Assembly: GCA_903901875.1 (NCBI GenBank)
Contig: CAIUSO010000120.1
Location: 1-46,044 of the forward strand
Length of the DNA: 46,044 nucleotides
Reading direction: 5' to 3'
Origin: an uncultured Geobacteraceae bacterium
GTDB taxonomy: Bacteria; Desulfobacterota; Desulfuromonadia; Geobacterales; Pseudopelobacteraceae
Made by a program: the position numbers and the translations under genes. Of the stretch, positions 16,232 through 28,453 are shown one piece after another. Under the pieces are notes generated by a model, which saw only the letters and a list, made by a program, of their open reading frames with translations, ran no database searches and was not told where the DNA came from. Numbering within the stretch: the first letter of the stretch is position 1; every line of letters begins with the position of its first letter.

Positions 16232-17080
16232 TCACGATTGAAGTGCTTTTCTGGCCAAGGTCCGCTCATTCAGGATTCTTGCATAATCTATCTCCCGCAT
16301 CACTCCCTTGACATCCGCCGGTGTATCACTCTGGATAAAGATACCGGTCAGCGGAGAATCGGGAGTCAACTTCCCCCCCGCATAGAGGCGCCAGATTTCC
16401 CGGCCATAATCGGTGGAAAGCAGTTCCGATGCGAACTGACCAAAGTATGCGGTGATATTCGCCACATCACGTTCCAGCATACTGCGGGCATTATTGTTAC
16501 CGGCGGCATTAACCGCCTGGGGAAGATCGATAATGACCAACCCCTCGGAGCCGACAAGAACATTATATTCCGAGAGATCTCCATGGATGATGCCGGCACA
16601 CAGCATCAGCACAATCTGGTGAATCAATTGATGGAAGTATTCCCGTGCCTCAGCACCGGTAAGCCGGATGTCATTCAGTCGGGGCGCAGCATTGCCGTCA
16701 CCATCGGAAACAAACTCCATAAGTAAAATGCCGCCGGTATAATCATACACCTGTGGCACACGAACACCGGCATCCGCCAAGGTTCGCAACGCATCAACCT
16801 CGGAGTTTTTCCATGCAGACTCGGCCTCTTTCCGCCCGAATTTGGAATTTTTCTGGATGGCGCGGGCTTGGCGGCTATTTCGCCCCTTGCGCCCTTCCTG
16901 ATACTGGGCAAGCTGGCTAAAACTCCGGGTGCGGGCATTTTTGTATACTTTGGCACAACAAAGTTCACCCTTTGACTGCACCACATAGACATCCGCTTCC
17001 TTACCGCTCATCAATCGGGAAACTATCTCGTCCACAAGGCCGTTACTCACTAGATCATCAAAACATTCAGGAATTCTCAT
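16232..17080 (-). CDS. RIO1-type serine protein kinase
   Basis: A 282-residue atypical kinase of the RIO1 group. Seen: a nucleotide loop S-G-K-E-A-D-V-Y (25-32), ATP-binding Lys44 in A-K-V-Y-K, catalytic H-G-D-L-S-E-Y-N (Asp168, Asn173), and the metal-binding I-I-D-L-P-Q-A-V (Asp185) in place of DFG. All catalytic residues are present, so it should be active. Bacterial RIO1 proteins are widespread but little studied. It is cytosolic, with no signal or membrane segment. It heads a short unit with the barrel gene, and its upstream region (17081-17253) is the probable promoter zone, without obvious boxes. Confidence 0.88.
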   Translation of the reverse strand: MRIPECFDDLVSNGLVDEIVSRLMSGKEADVYVVQSKGELCCAKVYKNARTRSFSQLAQYQEGRKGRNSRQARAIQKNSKFGRKEAESAWKNSEVDALRTLADAGVRVPQVYDYTGGILLMEFVSDGDGNAAPRLNDIRLTGAEAREYFHQLIHQIVLMLCAGIIHGDLSEYNVLVGSEGLVIIDLPQAVNAAGNNNARSMLERDVANITAYFGQFASELLSTDYGREIWRLYAGGKLTPDSPLTGIFIQSDTPADVKGVMREIDYARILNERTLARKALQS

Positions 17081-17253
17081 TATAATACTTCACGAACAGC
17101 TACGATCACTGGCATAATAATTCACAATCCTTTTAAGAAAGTTTAACATTAAAATACACAAGAAGAACTATCAGACACTCCCTCTCGGTGACAATCTACC
17201 ATTTATCAACCGGTATCGGCAAGCAAGATCATAAAACAGTGTCGTAAAAGAAC

Positions 17254-17285
17254 GAAAGGCCCGGTGAGACTTCACCGGGCCTTTC
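17254..17285 (-). terminator. Terminator of the kor operon
   Basis: A 14-bp perfect stem, GAAAGGCCCGGTGA (17254-17267) with TCACCGGGCCTTTC (17272-17285), and a four-base loop. On the minus strand it is followed by GTTCTTTTAC. It lies 26 bases after korC. Confidence 0.85.
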
Positions 17286-17310
17286 CTGTTACACAAGTAA
17301 AAAACTACTG

Positions 17311-17856
17311 TCAGGCACTTGCTTCAAGGGCTTTCTCATATCCCATGCTGAAAGCTTTTCTGTTCAATTCAATAAAAGCTTCAGGAACACTGGAAAGAAC
17401 TGCCTTTTCGGCATTTTCACGAGTTACCTGCCCGGTAAGAGCAACCATGGCACCAAGGGCAACGATGTTGGCAACAATTTCGCGGCCTACTTCGGTCTTT
17501 GCCGTATTGATGATAGGGAAGGCAACGGTCTTAAAGTTTCCTGCCGGTATAACTTTTACCAGATCGGAATCAATAAGCAGTACCCCACCCTCTTTCAGAT
17601 CGTGGGAATACTTGTTGGCGGCTTCCTGAGTCATTGCCAGCAATGCATCACACTGGGTGACCTTCGGGTAATCGATGGGGCCGTCGGAGATAATTACTTC
17701 TGATTTTGATGCGCCACCGCGAGCTTCCGGACCGTAGCTCTGGGACTGTACGGCCTGTTTCCCTTCATATATGGAAGCAGCTTTGGCCATGATAATTCCG
17801 GCTGTGATCAGACCCTGACCACCGGCACCGGAAAACCTGAGTTCATATCTTGACAT
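17311..17856 (-). CDS. korC: 2-oxoacid:ferredoxin oxidoreductase, gamma subunit
   Basis: A 181-residue gamma subunit (pyruvate/ketoisovalerate oxidoreductase catalytic domain). Seen: F-S-G-A-G-G-Q-G-L-I-T-A-G near the N-terminus, Q-S-Y-G-P-E-A-R-G-G-A-S, and the C-terminal A-L-G-A-M-V-A-L-T-G. I start at ATG 17856, where homology begins after GGAGAGATATATTC; a longer frame reaches into korB and is rejected. It completes the korDABC operon. The enzyme oxidatively decarboxylates 2-oxoglutarate to succinyl-CoA with ferredoxin as acceptor, or runs in reverse; the substrate is inferred from neighbouring TCA genes. Confidence 0.93.
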   Translation of the reverse strand: MSRYELRFSGAGGQGLITAGIIMAKAASIYEGKQAVQSQSYGPEARGGASKSEVIISDGPIDYPKVTQCDALLAMTQEAANKYSHDLKEGGVLLIDSDLVKVIPAGNFKTVAFPIINTAKTEVGREIVANIVALGAMVALTGQVTRENAEKAVLSSVPEAFIELNRKAFSMGYEKALEASA

Positions 17857-17884
17857 GAATATATCTCTCCTTTTCCTGTAATTA

Positions 17885-18706
17885 TTACTTGGCAGCCGAA
17901 GCACGCTCAATAACTTTGGCGTACTCGGAGGTATACTCAGGTTTGTTTTCTTCCTTGTAGAGTACACCGGTCAGAACTTTACCCTGCAGCTGTTCGGCAG
18001 TCATCTTTTCAGCCGCTTTTACCGGCACGGCAACTTCTTTCAGACGATTCATCATTTCGATGACAGACTTGTACTTGTTGCGACGACCGTAGGTGGTCGG
18101 GCAATCGTCGAGGATTTCGACAACCGAAAAACCTTTGTGCTGAATTGCTTCAACAATCAGTTTATCGATCTGGTTGGCATGGAACGCGGTTCCACGGGCA
18201 ACAAAAGTTGCGCCAGCCCCGATTGCAAGCTTTGCAATATCAAACCCGGGATCGGGATTGCCGTAAGGAGTCGTCGATGCCTTGTGTCCCGTAGGAGTAC
18301 AGGGAGAGAACTGACCACCGGTCATACCATAAATATAGTTATTCATGATGATGTAGGTCATGTCGATGTTACGACGGCATGCATGGATGAAGTGGTTACC
18401 ACCGATGGCGGTACCGTCTCCATCACCACCAACCAGAATAACATTCATTTCAGGCTTTGCCATCTTGACGCCGGTTGCAAAGGCGGCAGCTCGGCCGTGG
18501 GCAGTATGCAACGTACAGCAATCAATATAGCCGGGGAGACGCGAAGCGCATCCGATACCGGAAACGATGGCAGTATCGTTTTTCTCAAGTTTGAGAGTTT
18601 CCATCGCACGAATGAGACCCTTCATGACGATGCCGTGGCCACAACCCGGACACCAGATATGGGGGAGTTTGCCGGGGCGAATCCATTTATCATAATCAAA
18701 AGCCAT
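17885..18706 (-). CDS. korB: 2-oxoacid:ferredoxin oxidoreductase, beta subunit (TPP-binding)
   Basis: A 273-residue beta subunit. Seen: W-C-P-G-C-G-H-G, the G-I-G-C-A-S-R segment, the thiamine-diphosphate motif G-G-D-G-D-G-T-A-I-G-G with I-M-N-N-Y-I-Y-G-M-T-G-G-Q, and S-P-C-T-P-T. The cysteines at the N-terminus and in G-C-A-S are those that bind the subunit's cluster in related enzymes. It is two bases from korA and is cytosolic. Substrate choice (2-oxoglutarate) rests on context: mdh and isocitrate dehydrogenases follow directly upstream on the same strand. Confidence 0.94.
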   Translation of the reverse strand: MAFDYDKWIRPGKLPHIWCPGCGHGIVMKGLIRAMETLKLEKNDTAIVSGIGCASRLPGYIDCCTLHTAHGRAAAFATGVKMAKPEMNVILVGGDGDGTAIGGNHFIHACRRNIDMTYIIMNNYIYGMTGGQFSPCTPTGHKASTTPYGNPDPGFDIAKLAIGAGATFVARGTAFHANQIDKLIVEAIQHKGFSVVEILDDCPTTYGRRNKYKSVIEMMNRLKEVAVPVKAAEKMTAEQLQGKVLTGVLYKEENKPEYTSEYAKVIERASAAK

Positions 18707-18708
18707 GG

Positions 18709-19842
18709 TTATTTAACCTCCTTAATCTTCTCTACGATCTGGTCAGGATTAATCGGCTCACCATCAACGCGGAAGATGCCGAGTACCGGAGCCTTACCCT
18801 GAACACAGCGCTCAAGTTCGAGGGCGCACATGCCGAGGTTCATCTCAGGAATGATAAAGCCTTTTGTCTTGGTGGCAAGGGCCTTGATCTGTTTATCCGG
18901 GAATGGCCAGAATGTTTTGATACGGAACATACCCGCCTTGATACCCTGTTCGCGGGCAGCATTGACGGCATAACGGGCAGAACGGGAAGTGGAACCGTAC
19001 GCAACAACAACAACTTCAGCATCATCAAGCAGGTACTCTTCAAAGGTGACGATATCATCAATATTTGCATCGACCTTACGGACCTGACGTTCTTCCTCGG
19101 CCTGTACAACCTCTGCCTTGGTGGTCGGGAAACCGTCCTGCATTTTATTGAGTCCGGTCACGTGGAAACGATAACCAGAACCAAAAGATGCCAGAGGAGG
19201 AACATCACCGTAGCTGGTGTCGTACGGCTTGTACTGAGCAGGCTCAACGGTTGGAGCCTTGCGCGGTACAACTTCAATCTCACCTTTTTCCGGGAAAACG
19301 ATGCGCTCACGCATATGGGCAACGATTTCGTCCGGCATAACCATAACCGGCGTACGGTATTTTTCCGACAGGTTAAAAGCACGAATAACTTCTTCGTAGG
19401 TTTCCTGTACGGAGGCAGGGGTCAGGCAAATAGCCGGATGATCGCCATGGGTGCCCCATTTGGCACACATAACGTCGGACTGTGAAGGACCGGTCGGCAT
19501 ACCGGTGGAAGGGCCACCGCGCATAACATTATAGATTACGCAGGGGATCTCGGCGATACAGCCATAACCGATCAGTTCCTGCTTCAGGGAAAGCCCGGGA
19601 CCGGAAGTGGAGGTCAGAACCTTTGAACCTGCCAGAGCAGCACCAAGGATAACGGCCATGGCACCAATCTCATCTTCCATCTGAATGAATTTACCGCCAA
19701 TTTTCGGCAGTTCGACTGACATTACCTCGGCTACTTCGGTCGAGGGGGTAATCGGGTATCCACCGAAAAAGTTGCACCCGGCATATAATGCACCCTGTGC
19801 AGCTGCTTCGTTACCCTGGAGAAACGCTACTTTTTTGGACAC
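18709..19842 (-). CDS. korA: 2-oxoacid:ferredoxin oxidoreductase, alpha subunit
   Basis: A 377-residue alpha subunit. Seen: Q-G-N-E-A-A-A-Q-G-A-L-Y-A-G, Y-P-I-T-P-S-T-E-V-A-E near the N-terminus, T-S-T-S-G-P-G-L-S-L, R-G-G-P-S-T-G-M-P-T, and the C-terminal E-M-N-L-G. The length matches KorA, not the fused alpha-gamma forms. It follows the ferredoxin gene by 22 bases and precedes korB by two. Together the four subunits make a DABC-type enzyme, typical of anaerobic TCA cycles in Geobacter relatives. Confidence 0.94.
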   Translation of the reverse strand: MSKKVAFLQGNEAAAQGALYAGCNFFGGYPITPSTEVAEVMSVELPKIGGKFIQMEDEIGAMAVILGAALAGSKVLTSTSGPGLSLKQELIGYGCIAEIPCVIYNVMRGGPSTGMPTGPSQSDVMCAKWGTHGDHPAICLTPASVQETYEEVIRAFNLSEKYRTPVMVMPDEIVAHMRERIVFPEKGEIEVVPRKAPTVEPAQYKPYDTSYGDVPPLASFGSGYRFHVTGLNKMQDGFPTTKAEVVQAEEERQVRKVDANIDDIVTFEEYLLDDAEVVVVAYGSTSRSARYAVNAAREQGIKAGMFRIKTFWPFPDKQIKALATKTKGFIIPEMNLGMCALELERCVQGKAPVLGIFRVDGEPINPDQIVEKIKEVK

Positions 19843-19864
19843 TGTTCATTTCCTCCTGTAGAAT

Positions 19865-20062
19865 TTATTCAGTAATGACTTTGATGGCAAAATCGGGACA
19901 GCGCAGTTCGCACTGCATACACTTGATACAGGCCTCAAGATTTTTTACCGAAGCATAAAATCCCTTCATCTCAAGGCAATCCTTCGGGCAGAATTCAACA
20001 CAAATATGACACCCTTTGCAGTACTTCTCGATAATTTCTATCTTAGGTAATGTTTTTTCCAC
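19865..20062 (-). CDS. korD: 2-oxoacid:ferredoxin oxidoreductase, delta (2x4Fe-4S ferredoxin) subunit
   Basis: A 65-residue ferredoxin-like subunit with two cluster motifs, C-K-G-C-H-I-C-V-E-F-C-P and C-I-K-C-M-Q-C-E-L-R-C-P. It starts with GTG 20062, preceded by AAGGAGCCTGTCTA. It passes electrons from the catalytic subunits to free ferredoxin. It is the first gene of the kor operon; the promoter should lie in 20063-20118, between it and the mdh terminator, but I see no clear boxes. Confidence 0.93.
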   Translation of the reverse strand: MEKTLPKIEIIEKYCKGCHICVEFCPKDCLEMKGFYASVKNLEACIKCMQCELRCPDFAIKVITE

Positions 20063-20118
20063 TAGACAGGCTCCTTATTCCGTAATTAAAGGTAGTAAAT
20101 ACGGCTCCAAAATGAAGC

Positions 20119-20149
20119 AGAAGAAGGGCATACAGGGTACGCCCTTCTT
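20119..20149 (-). terminator. Terminator after mdh
   Basis: A 10-bp stem GAAGAAGGGC / GCCCTTCTTC with an 11-base loop. On the minus strand it is followed by TGCTTCATTTTGG, a modest T-tail. It separates the icd-icd-mdh unit from the kor operon. Confidence 0.65.
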
Positions 20150-20179
20150 CCACTGACTCCAGATACCTGGAATTCTGAT

Positions 20180-21136
<957 letters not shown>

Positions 21137-21200
21137 TTACCTCCTCTTTTATTTTGGTAAAATAAGGCAGGGAGTCTATCCCAGCCCCTGCTGACTGCAT

Positions 21201-22613
21201 CTACATATTTTCAATCAGTGCATCTGCAAAGCCTGAGCAGGAAAGCAACGTCGCACCCTGCATCATCCTTTCGAAATCGTAGGTAACCCTTTTCTGGCCA
21301 ATTGTCCGTTCAAGAGTCTTCACGATAAGGTCGGCAACTTCCTGCCAACCGAGATATTCAAACATCATAACCCCTGACAGTATAACAGAACCGGGGTTCA
21401 CCTTGTCAAGGTTGGCATATTTCGGAGCTGTGCCATGGGTCGCTTCAAAAATGGCATGGCCCGTTTCATAATTAATGTTCGCTCCGGGGGCGATACCAAT
21501 CCCCCCCACCTGGGCTGCCAGTGCGTCGGAGAGCAGATCACCCTCCAGATTCATGGCGGCAACAACATCGAACTCCTTTGCCCGTGTTAACACCTGCTGG
21601 AGGGTAATATCGGCAATGGTATCCTTTATCATCAACAGCTTTTTGTACAGACCGTTACCATGGGTCGGAAGCAGTGTGAGTGCCGCCAGCACCTCTTGAC
21701 AAATCCCCTCCTGCTGGCGGGGAGACATCATATCATACCCGGGATCAATCATCCGTGCATTTTCTTCAACGGAAAGGGATGAATTGCGATCATGATTACT
21801 GATAATCCATGATTCCCGTTCCGTAACCACCCGGGAGCGAAACTCCGAAGTTGCCAGAGCATACCCCCAATCCTTGAAAGCACCTTCGGTAAACTTCATG
21901 ATATTGCCCTTATGGACAATCGTCACCGATCTTCTTTTATGGTTAAGAGCGTACTGAATTGCTGCACGAACAAGACGTTCGGTACCGCTTCGAGAAATCG
22001 GCTTGATGCCGATTGAAGAACTTTCCGGAAAACGGATGGTACTGACCCCCATTTCGTGAATCAGGAAATCGACCATCTTTTGACATTCCGGCGTGCCGGT
22101 CATCCACTCGATTCCCGAATAGATATCCTCACAGTTTTCCCGAAAAATAACCATATCTACATCTTCAGGCTTTTTCACCGGTGTCGGGACACCGCGAAAA
22201 TAACGAATCGGCCTGAGGCACGTATACAGATCAAGCATCTGGCGGAGTGCTACGTTGAGTGAACGTATCCCCCCTCCGATCGGCGTGGTCAGCGGCCCTT
22301 TGATACCTACCAGAAACTCACTGAAAGCCTGAACCGTTTCGTCGGGCAACCATGCCTTGTCGCCCATCTGATCACGAAAACGGTTAAAGGGTTTTTCACC
22401 GGCATACACTTCCATCCAGCTAATGCGCTTTGTGCCGCCGTAGCACTTGGCTACGGCAGCCTCAAAAACACGGACGGAAGCTTTCCATATATCTATTCCG
22501 GTACCGTCCCCTTCAATATAGGGAATAACGGGATTATCCGGGACCTTCAGCACGCCGTCGGCCCCCATGGTAATCTTTTCCCCCGAAGGGACTGTTACGT
22601 AAGTATATGGCAT
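21201..22613 (-). CDS. icd: NADP-dependent isocitrate dehydrogenase, dimeric long form
   Basis: A 470-residue dimeric-type isocitrate dehydrogenase. Seen: E-G-D-G-T-G near the N-terminus, [11 protein letters not shown] at the isocitrate/phosphorylation loop, [11 protein letters not shown], and G-T-A-P-K-Y-A, where the adjacent Lys-Tyr mark NADP use. It is about 50 residues longer than the E. coli enzyme owing to an insertion around residues 275-325, resembling the long forms I recall from cyanobacteria. It lies 54 bases after an unrelated monomeric isocitrate dehydrogenase gene, so the cell encodes the same reaction twice in one unit. Both make 2-oxoglutarate, the substrate of the neighbouring Kor enzyme. 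Confidence 0.95.
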   Translation of the reverse strand: MPYTYVTVPSGEKITMGADGVLKVPDNPVIPYIEGDGTGIDIWKASVRVFEAAVAKCYGGTKRISWMEVYAGEKPFNRFRDQMGDKAWLPDETVQAFSEFLVGIKGPLTTPIGGGIRSLNVALRQMLDLYTCLRPIRYFRGVPTPVKKPEDVDMVIFRENCEDIYSGIEWMTGTPECQKMVDFLIHEMGVSTIRFPESSSIGIKPISRSGTERLVRAAIQYALNHKRRSVTIVHKGNIMKFTEGAFKDWGYALATSEFRSRVVTERESWIISNHDRNSSLSVEENARMIDPGYDMMSPRQQEGICQEVLAALTLLPTHGNGLYKKLLMIKDTIADITLQQVLTRAKEFDVVAAMNLEGDLLSDALAAQVGGIGIAPGANINYETGHAIFEATHGTAPKYANLDKVNPGSVILSGVMMFEYLGWQEVADLIVKTLERTIGQKRVTYDFERMMQGATLLSCSGFADALIENM

Positions 22614-22667
22614 TACGCCCGCTTCCGTGGGTTCATCCGATTGTAAAAGAACGCTATTAACCTACTG

Positions 22668-24929
<2,262 letters not shown>

Positions 24930-25096
24930 TCAGTGCCTCACCGAGCAAAAGGGGGGGATAAAATCGTGACTCCGATACGTTGTATGCTCAACTTAATGTT
25001 TCTCCGTCATTCAAGCGTAAAAACCAACGATAAAATGAATGGAATTTTTGATAAAACTATATGGTATAACGAGACTTTACAGTTAAATTAAAATGT

Positions 25097-25131
25097 CCGT
25101 ATACAGTATACAAATACGGTTTGACTGTCAA
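25097..25131 (-). promoter_or_regulatory. Candidate promoter with overlapping palindromic operator upstream of the isocitrate dehydrogenase genes
   Basis: On the minus strand TTGACA (25131-25126) is followed after 15 bases by TATACT (25110-25105). The -10 lies inside a perfect palindrome GTATAC-A-GTATAC (25099-25111), itself flanked by CCGTAT and ATACGG (25097-25102, 25114-25119). A repressor on the palindrome would block RNA polymerase. Spacing is two bases shorter than ideal, and the 5' leader would be about 200 bases. Confidence 0.5.
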
Positions 25132-25182
25132 GGGAAAATCAGAAAATGGTCGCGGTCATACAACGATACATCGCACTCTATT

Positions 25183-25947
25183 TTAATTGTTTTTATTTGA
25201 ATATCGGCGGGCTTCAACCGCCTCTTCGCGGCTGAAATTACGGGGTATGGCAAACACCTGACCAGGCCAGAGCCGCTTGGGATCGCGAATCTGATCACGG
25301 TTGGCCCGATAAATGAGCGGCCAGAGGCTTGAATCGTTATATACTTCAACCCGTGCAGAAATTTGTGGCAATGTTTCACCACGACGAACGGTGTAGGTGG
25401 TGGGGAGTGCTGCGGGAGTATCCTTCTGCTTTTTCGGTGTGGGACGGGCAGTATCGGACCGGGTGACTTCGTGGGACTGTTTGAGTCGAGTTTCAGCCTC
25501 ACGGCGTAATTGCTGTTCTTCTTCGAGCTTTGCGGCTCTCTCGGCGGCGAGCCGTTGCTCGTGGGCCTCCCGCTGCTCGCGCACCGTGTTAAGCTCCGCC
25601 CGTAGCACGTTTCCCTTCTGAAAAGCCAGATGGAAATACTCATCGGCTTTTTCCTGATCCTCCTGAACCCGGTAGAGAGCCTCCCCATGTTCAAAAGCTT
25701 CAAGGACGCTCTGATACTCCTGGGGGTAGAGGGTTGGTGCCTCACTTTTGCCCAGAGCTTCCACCAGTGGTGCCGTCCTGCTCTGCCAGGTTGGAATCCG
25801 GGCAGAACAGGAGGCCATACAAAAGCAGAAGAGCAGCAGAACTGCAACCCGTAGCACCGGGCCGTTCAAAGCCAGAAGCAGATGCTGTGGCAAAGATACT
25901 ACGTTCCGATATGGTGTGCGGGAAGTAATATCCGGGCCACAGCTCAT
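25183..25947 (-). CDS. LysM-domain lipoprotein with coiled coil
   Basis: A 254-residue envelope protein. A hydrophobic stretch (31-46) ends in the lipobox M-A-S-C, with Cys47 the likely lipidation site. Residues 115-160 are a charged Glu/Arg/Ala coiled coil, and 184-236 form one LysM domain (Y-T-V-R-R-G-E-T-L-P-Q-I-S, W-P-L-I-Y-R-A-N-R, L-W-P-G-Q-V-F-A-I-P) that binds peptidoglycan. The ATG at 25947 lies two bases after the aspS stop; it gives an unusually long n-region, so translation may begin further in, at a TTG near residue 19. It would tether to the outer membrane and touch the cell wall. Role otherwise unknown. Confidence 0.82.
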   Translation of the reverse strand: MSCGPDITSRTPYRNVVSLPQHLLLALNGPVLRVAVLLLFCFCMASCSARIPTWQSRTAPLVEALGKSEAPTLYPQEYQSVLEAFEHGEALYRVQEDQEKADEYFHLAFQKGNVLRAELNTVREQREAHEQRLAAERAAKLEEEQQLRREAETRLKQSHEVTRSDTARPTPKKQKDTPAALPTTYTVRRGETLPQISARVEVYNDSSLWPLIYRANRDQIRDPKRLWPGQVFAIPRNFSREEAVEARRYSNKNN

Positions 25948-25949
25948 TA

Positions 25950-27734
25950 TTACCCCTGCTTTTCTGCCAGTCGTATTCCCAACTCACGTAACTGCTTGGT
26001 GTCAACCGGAGACGGTGCCTCTGACATCATACAGGTACCCTTCTGGGTTTTCGGAAAGGCAATAACGTCACGTATGGAGTCACTGCCGGTCAGTAGCATG
26101 ATCAGACGGTCCATACCAAAGGCGATCCCGCCATGGGGAGGTGTGCCGAACTCAAGGGCATCCAGCAGGAATCCGAATTTACTCCGGGCATCCTCAACGG
26201 ACATGCCAAGCAGTTTGAACATCAGTGACTGTACCTGTTCCTGATGGATCCTGATGGAACCGCCACCAATTTCGTTGCCGTTCAGTACCAGGTCATAGGC
26301 CTTGGCGCGGCAGCGACCCGGGTCGGACTCAATGAAGGCAAGATCCTCATCCATGGGGGCGGTGAACGGATGGTGAACCGCACACCACCGTTTGTCCTCA
26401 TCATCCCATTCGAGAAGGGGAAATTCAGTTATCCAGACAAAACGATAATCGTCCTTGCTGGTCAGTTTCAGGGTATTGGCAAGATGATTACGCAGTTTCC
26501 CGAGGGAATCGTTGACCACCTTCGGCTTATCGGCCACAAAGAACAGCAGATCCCCCTCTTCTGCACCAAAGGAGCTGTTCATGGTGGCAATTTCTTCAGG
26601 TGTAAAGAATTTTGCAATGGGTGAATGCCACTCGCCACCTTCAATCTTCACATAGGCAAGACCCTTGGCACCATAAATCTTAACAAATTCAGTCAGGTCA
26701 TCGATATCCTTGCGGGAGAACTTTGCACACCCCTTGGCATTGATCCCCTTGATGATTCCCCCCTTTGCAGCCACATCGGCAAATACTTTAAAACCGGAGC
26801 TTTTCACCAGATCGGTCAGATCACACAGTTCCATGCCAAAGCGCAGATCCGGGTTATCAAGGCCAAAACGACGGATAGCCTCTGCATAGGTGAGCCGTTC
26901 CACCGGAAGCTGTACCGTAACTCCCTTGGCCTCGGTAAATACGCGGGCTATTAACCCCTCCATAACCGTAATGATATCCTCCTGATCAATAAAGGACATT
27001 TCACAGTCAATCTGGGTAAATTCGGGCTGGCGGTCGGCACGCAGATCTTCATCACGGAAACAGCGAACCACTTGGAAATAGCGGTCAAAACCGGAGATCA
27101 TCAAAATCTGTTTGAAAATCTGTGGCGACTGGGGCAATGCGTAGAACTGTCCCTGATTGATACGGGACGGCACCAGAAAATCCCGTGCTCCTTCGGGAGT
27201 CGATTTGGTGAGAAACGGCGTCTCCAACTCGATAAAACCGTTATCGGTCAGATAGGAGCGGGTCAACTGGGCAACCTTGGAGCGGAGGATCAGGTTGTAC
27301 TGCAACTGGGGCCGACGAAGGTCAAGATAACGATACTTGAGACGAATATTCTCATTGATATCGCTATGTTCATCAAGCATGAACGGCAGCGGCTTGGAGC
27401 GATTGAGCAGCTTGCACTCCAGAACCTGAATTTCAACTTCACCGGTTTTCATGTTCGGATTGACAGTCCCTTCCGGGCGGGGAATCACCTTTCCCTTGAC
27501 CGCAAGAACAAACTCACTACGAACCGATTCCGCCACCTCATGGCCGGCGGAATTCACTTCCGGGTCAAATACAATCTGGGCAATTCCTTCACGGTCCCGC
27601 AGGTCGATAAAAATAAGTCCGCCATGGTCACGGCGACGGAGGGCCCATCCCATGAGAATAACCTCGCTGCCAATGTCCGAGCTCCGCAAATCACCACAGT
27701 AGTGTGTTCGTTTCCAATTCCCGAGAAAATCCAT
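25950..27734 (-). CDS. aspS: Aspartyl-tRNA synthetase, probably non-discriminating
   Basis: A 594-residue bacterial-type class IIb synthetase with N-terminal anticodon-binding domain, catalytic core ([16 protein letters not shown] as motif 2, G-I-A-F-G-M-D-R as motif 3) and an inserted GAD domain. I start at ATG 27734, which has GGAGGATCGT just before it; a TTG at 27746 overlaps that ribosome site and is rejected. His37 in R-R-R-D-H-G-G is the residue found in non-discriminating enzymes such as that of Pseudomonas aeruginosa, where strict enzymes have Leu. If so it also charges tRNA-Asn, with GatCAB finishing Asn-tRNA. It is followed by the LysM gene and preceded by lepB. Confidence 0.96.
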   Translation of the reverse strand: MDFLGNWKRTHYCGDLRSSDIGSEVILMGWALRRRDHGGLIFIDLRDREGIAQIVFDPEVNSAGHEVAESVRSEFVLAVKGKVIPRPEGTVNPNMKTGEVEIQVLECKLLNRSKPLPFMLDEHSDINENIRLKYRYLDLRRPQLQYNLILRSKVAQLTRSYLTDNGFIELETPFLTKSTPEGARDFLVPSRINQGQFYALPQSPQIFKQILMISGFDRYFQVVRCFRDEDLRADRQPEFTQIDCEMSFIDQEDIITVMEGLIARVFTEAKGVTVQLPVERLTYAEAIRRFGLDNPDLRFGMELCDLTDLVKSSGFKVFADVAAKGGIIKGINAKGCAKFSRKDIDDLTEFVKIYGAKGLAYVKIEGGEWHSPIAKFFTPEEIATMNSSFGAEEGDLLFFVADKPKVVNDSLGKLRNHLANTLKLTSKDDYRFVWITEFPLLEWDDEDKRWCAVHHPFTAPMDEDLAFIESDPGRCRAKAYDLVLNGNEIGGGSIRIHQEQVQSLMFKLLGMSVEDARSKFGFLLDALEFGTPPHGGIAFGMDRLIMLLTGSDSIRDVIAFPKTQKGTCMMSEAPSPVDTKQLRELGIRLAEKQG

Positions 27735-27760
27735 ACGATCCTCCAATTGTGTAGTATACT

Positions 27761-28426
27761 TTAATTAATCAGGCGGCCAACATTGCCCAATCGCGGTCTC
27801 ATTTTATCATGGTCCCACGACCAATATTTAATAAAGGCCAGACCTTTTATCTGATCACGCCGTACGAATTTCCAGAAACGGCTGTCGTAGGAACGATCCC
27901 GATTATCACCCATGACAAAATAGCAATCAGCCGGAACCGTCACCGGACCAAAGGTATCCCGAGGATTCATCTCCTTGGGGATAATTTCCTTTTCCTTATG
28001 AATTTCATGGGGATTTTCATATAACGTACCGTTGACAAATATTTTTTTCTCCTTGCCTTCCACCACATCACCCGGAACACCAATGACCCGTTTAATAAAG
28101 TCCTTACTCGCATCTTCCGGATATTCAAATACGATGACATCCCCCCGACGCGGATCACGAACAGTCAGAATCCGCTTGTCGGCAAAGGGAACCTTTGTGC
28201 CGTACATAAATTTGCTTACCAGCAGATGATCTCCGATAACCAGAGTATCTTCCATGGAGCCGGATGGAATCTTGAACGCCTGAACCAGATAGGTACGGAT
28301 CACCAGGGCCAGCAATACTGCGATGGCGATGGATTCCGCATATTCCCTGACCAGACCCTTCTTTTTAATGACCTCCGGTGCCACGGGTACCGATGCCGCT
28401 GTGGAGGGTTCCTGAATGTCTTCCAT
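27761..28426 (-). CDS. lepB: Signal peptidase I
   Basis: A 221-residue type I signal peptidase. One membrane segment (about 30-50) precedes the catalytic Ser57 in [10 protein letters not shown]; the general base is Lys112 in [10 protein letters not shown], and [11 protein letters not shown] closes the active site. It removes signal peptides of Sec and Tat exported proteins on the periplasmic side. It lies 27 bases after lepA, the classic lepA-lepB order, and leads to aspS. Confidence 0.96.
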   Translation of the reverse strand: MEDIQEPSTAASVPVAPEVIKKKGLVREYAESIAIAVLLALVIRTYLVQAFKIPSGSMEDTLVIGDHLLVSKFMYGTKVPFADKRILTVRDPRRGDVIVFEYPEDASKDFIKRVIGVPGDVVEGKEKKIFVNGTLYENPHEIHKEKEIIPKEMNPRDTFGPVTVPADCYFVMGDNRDRSYDSRFWKFVRRDQIKGLAFIKYWSWDHDKMRPRLGNVGRLIN

Positions 28427-28453
28427 ATGTTCTTCCTTTGTAAAAATGGACTG

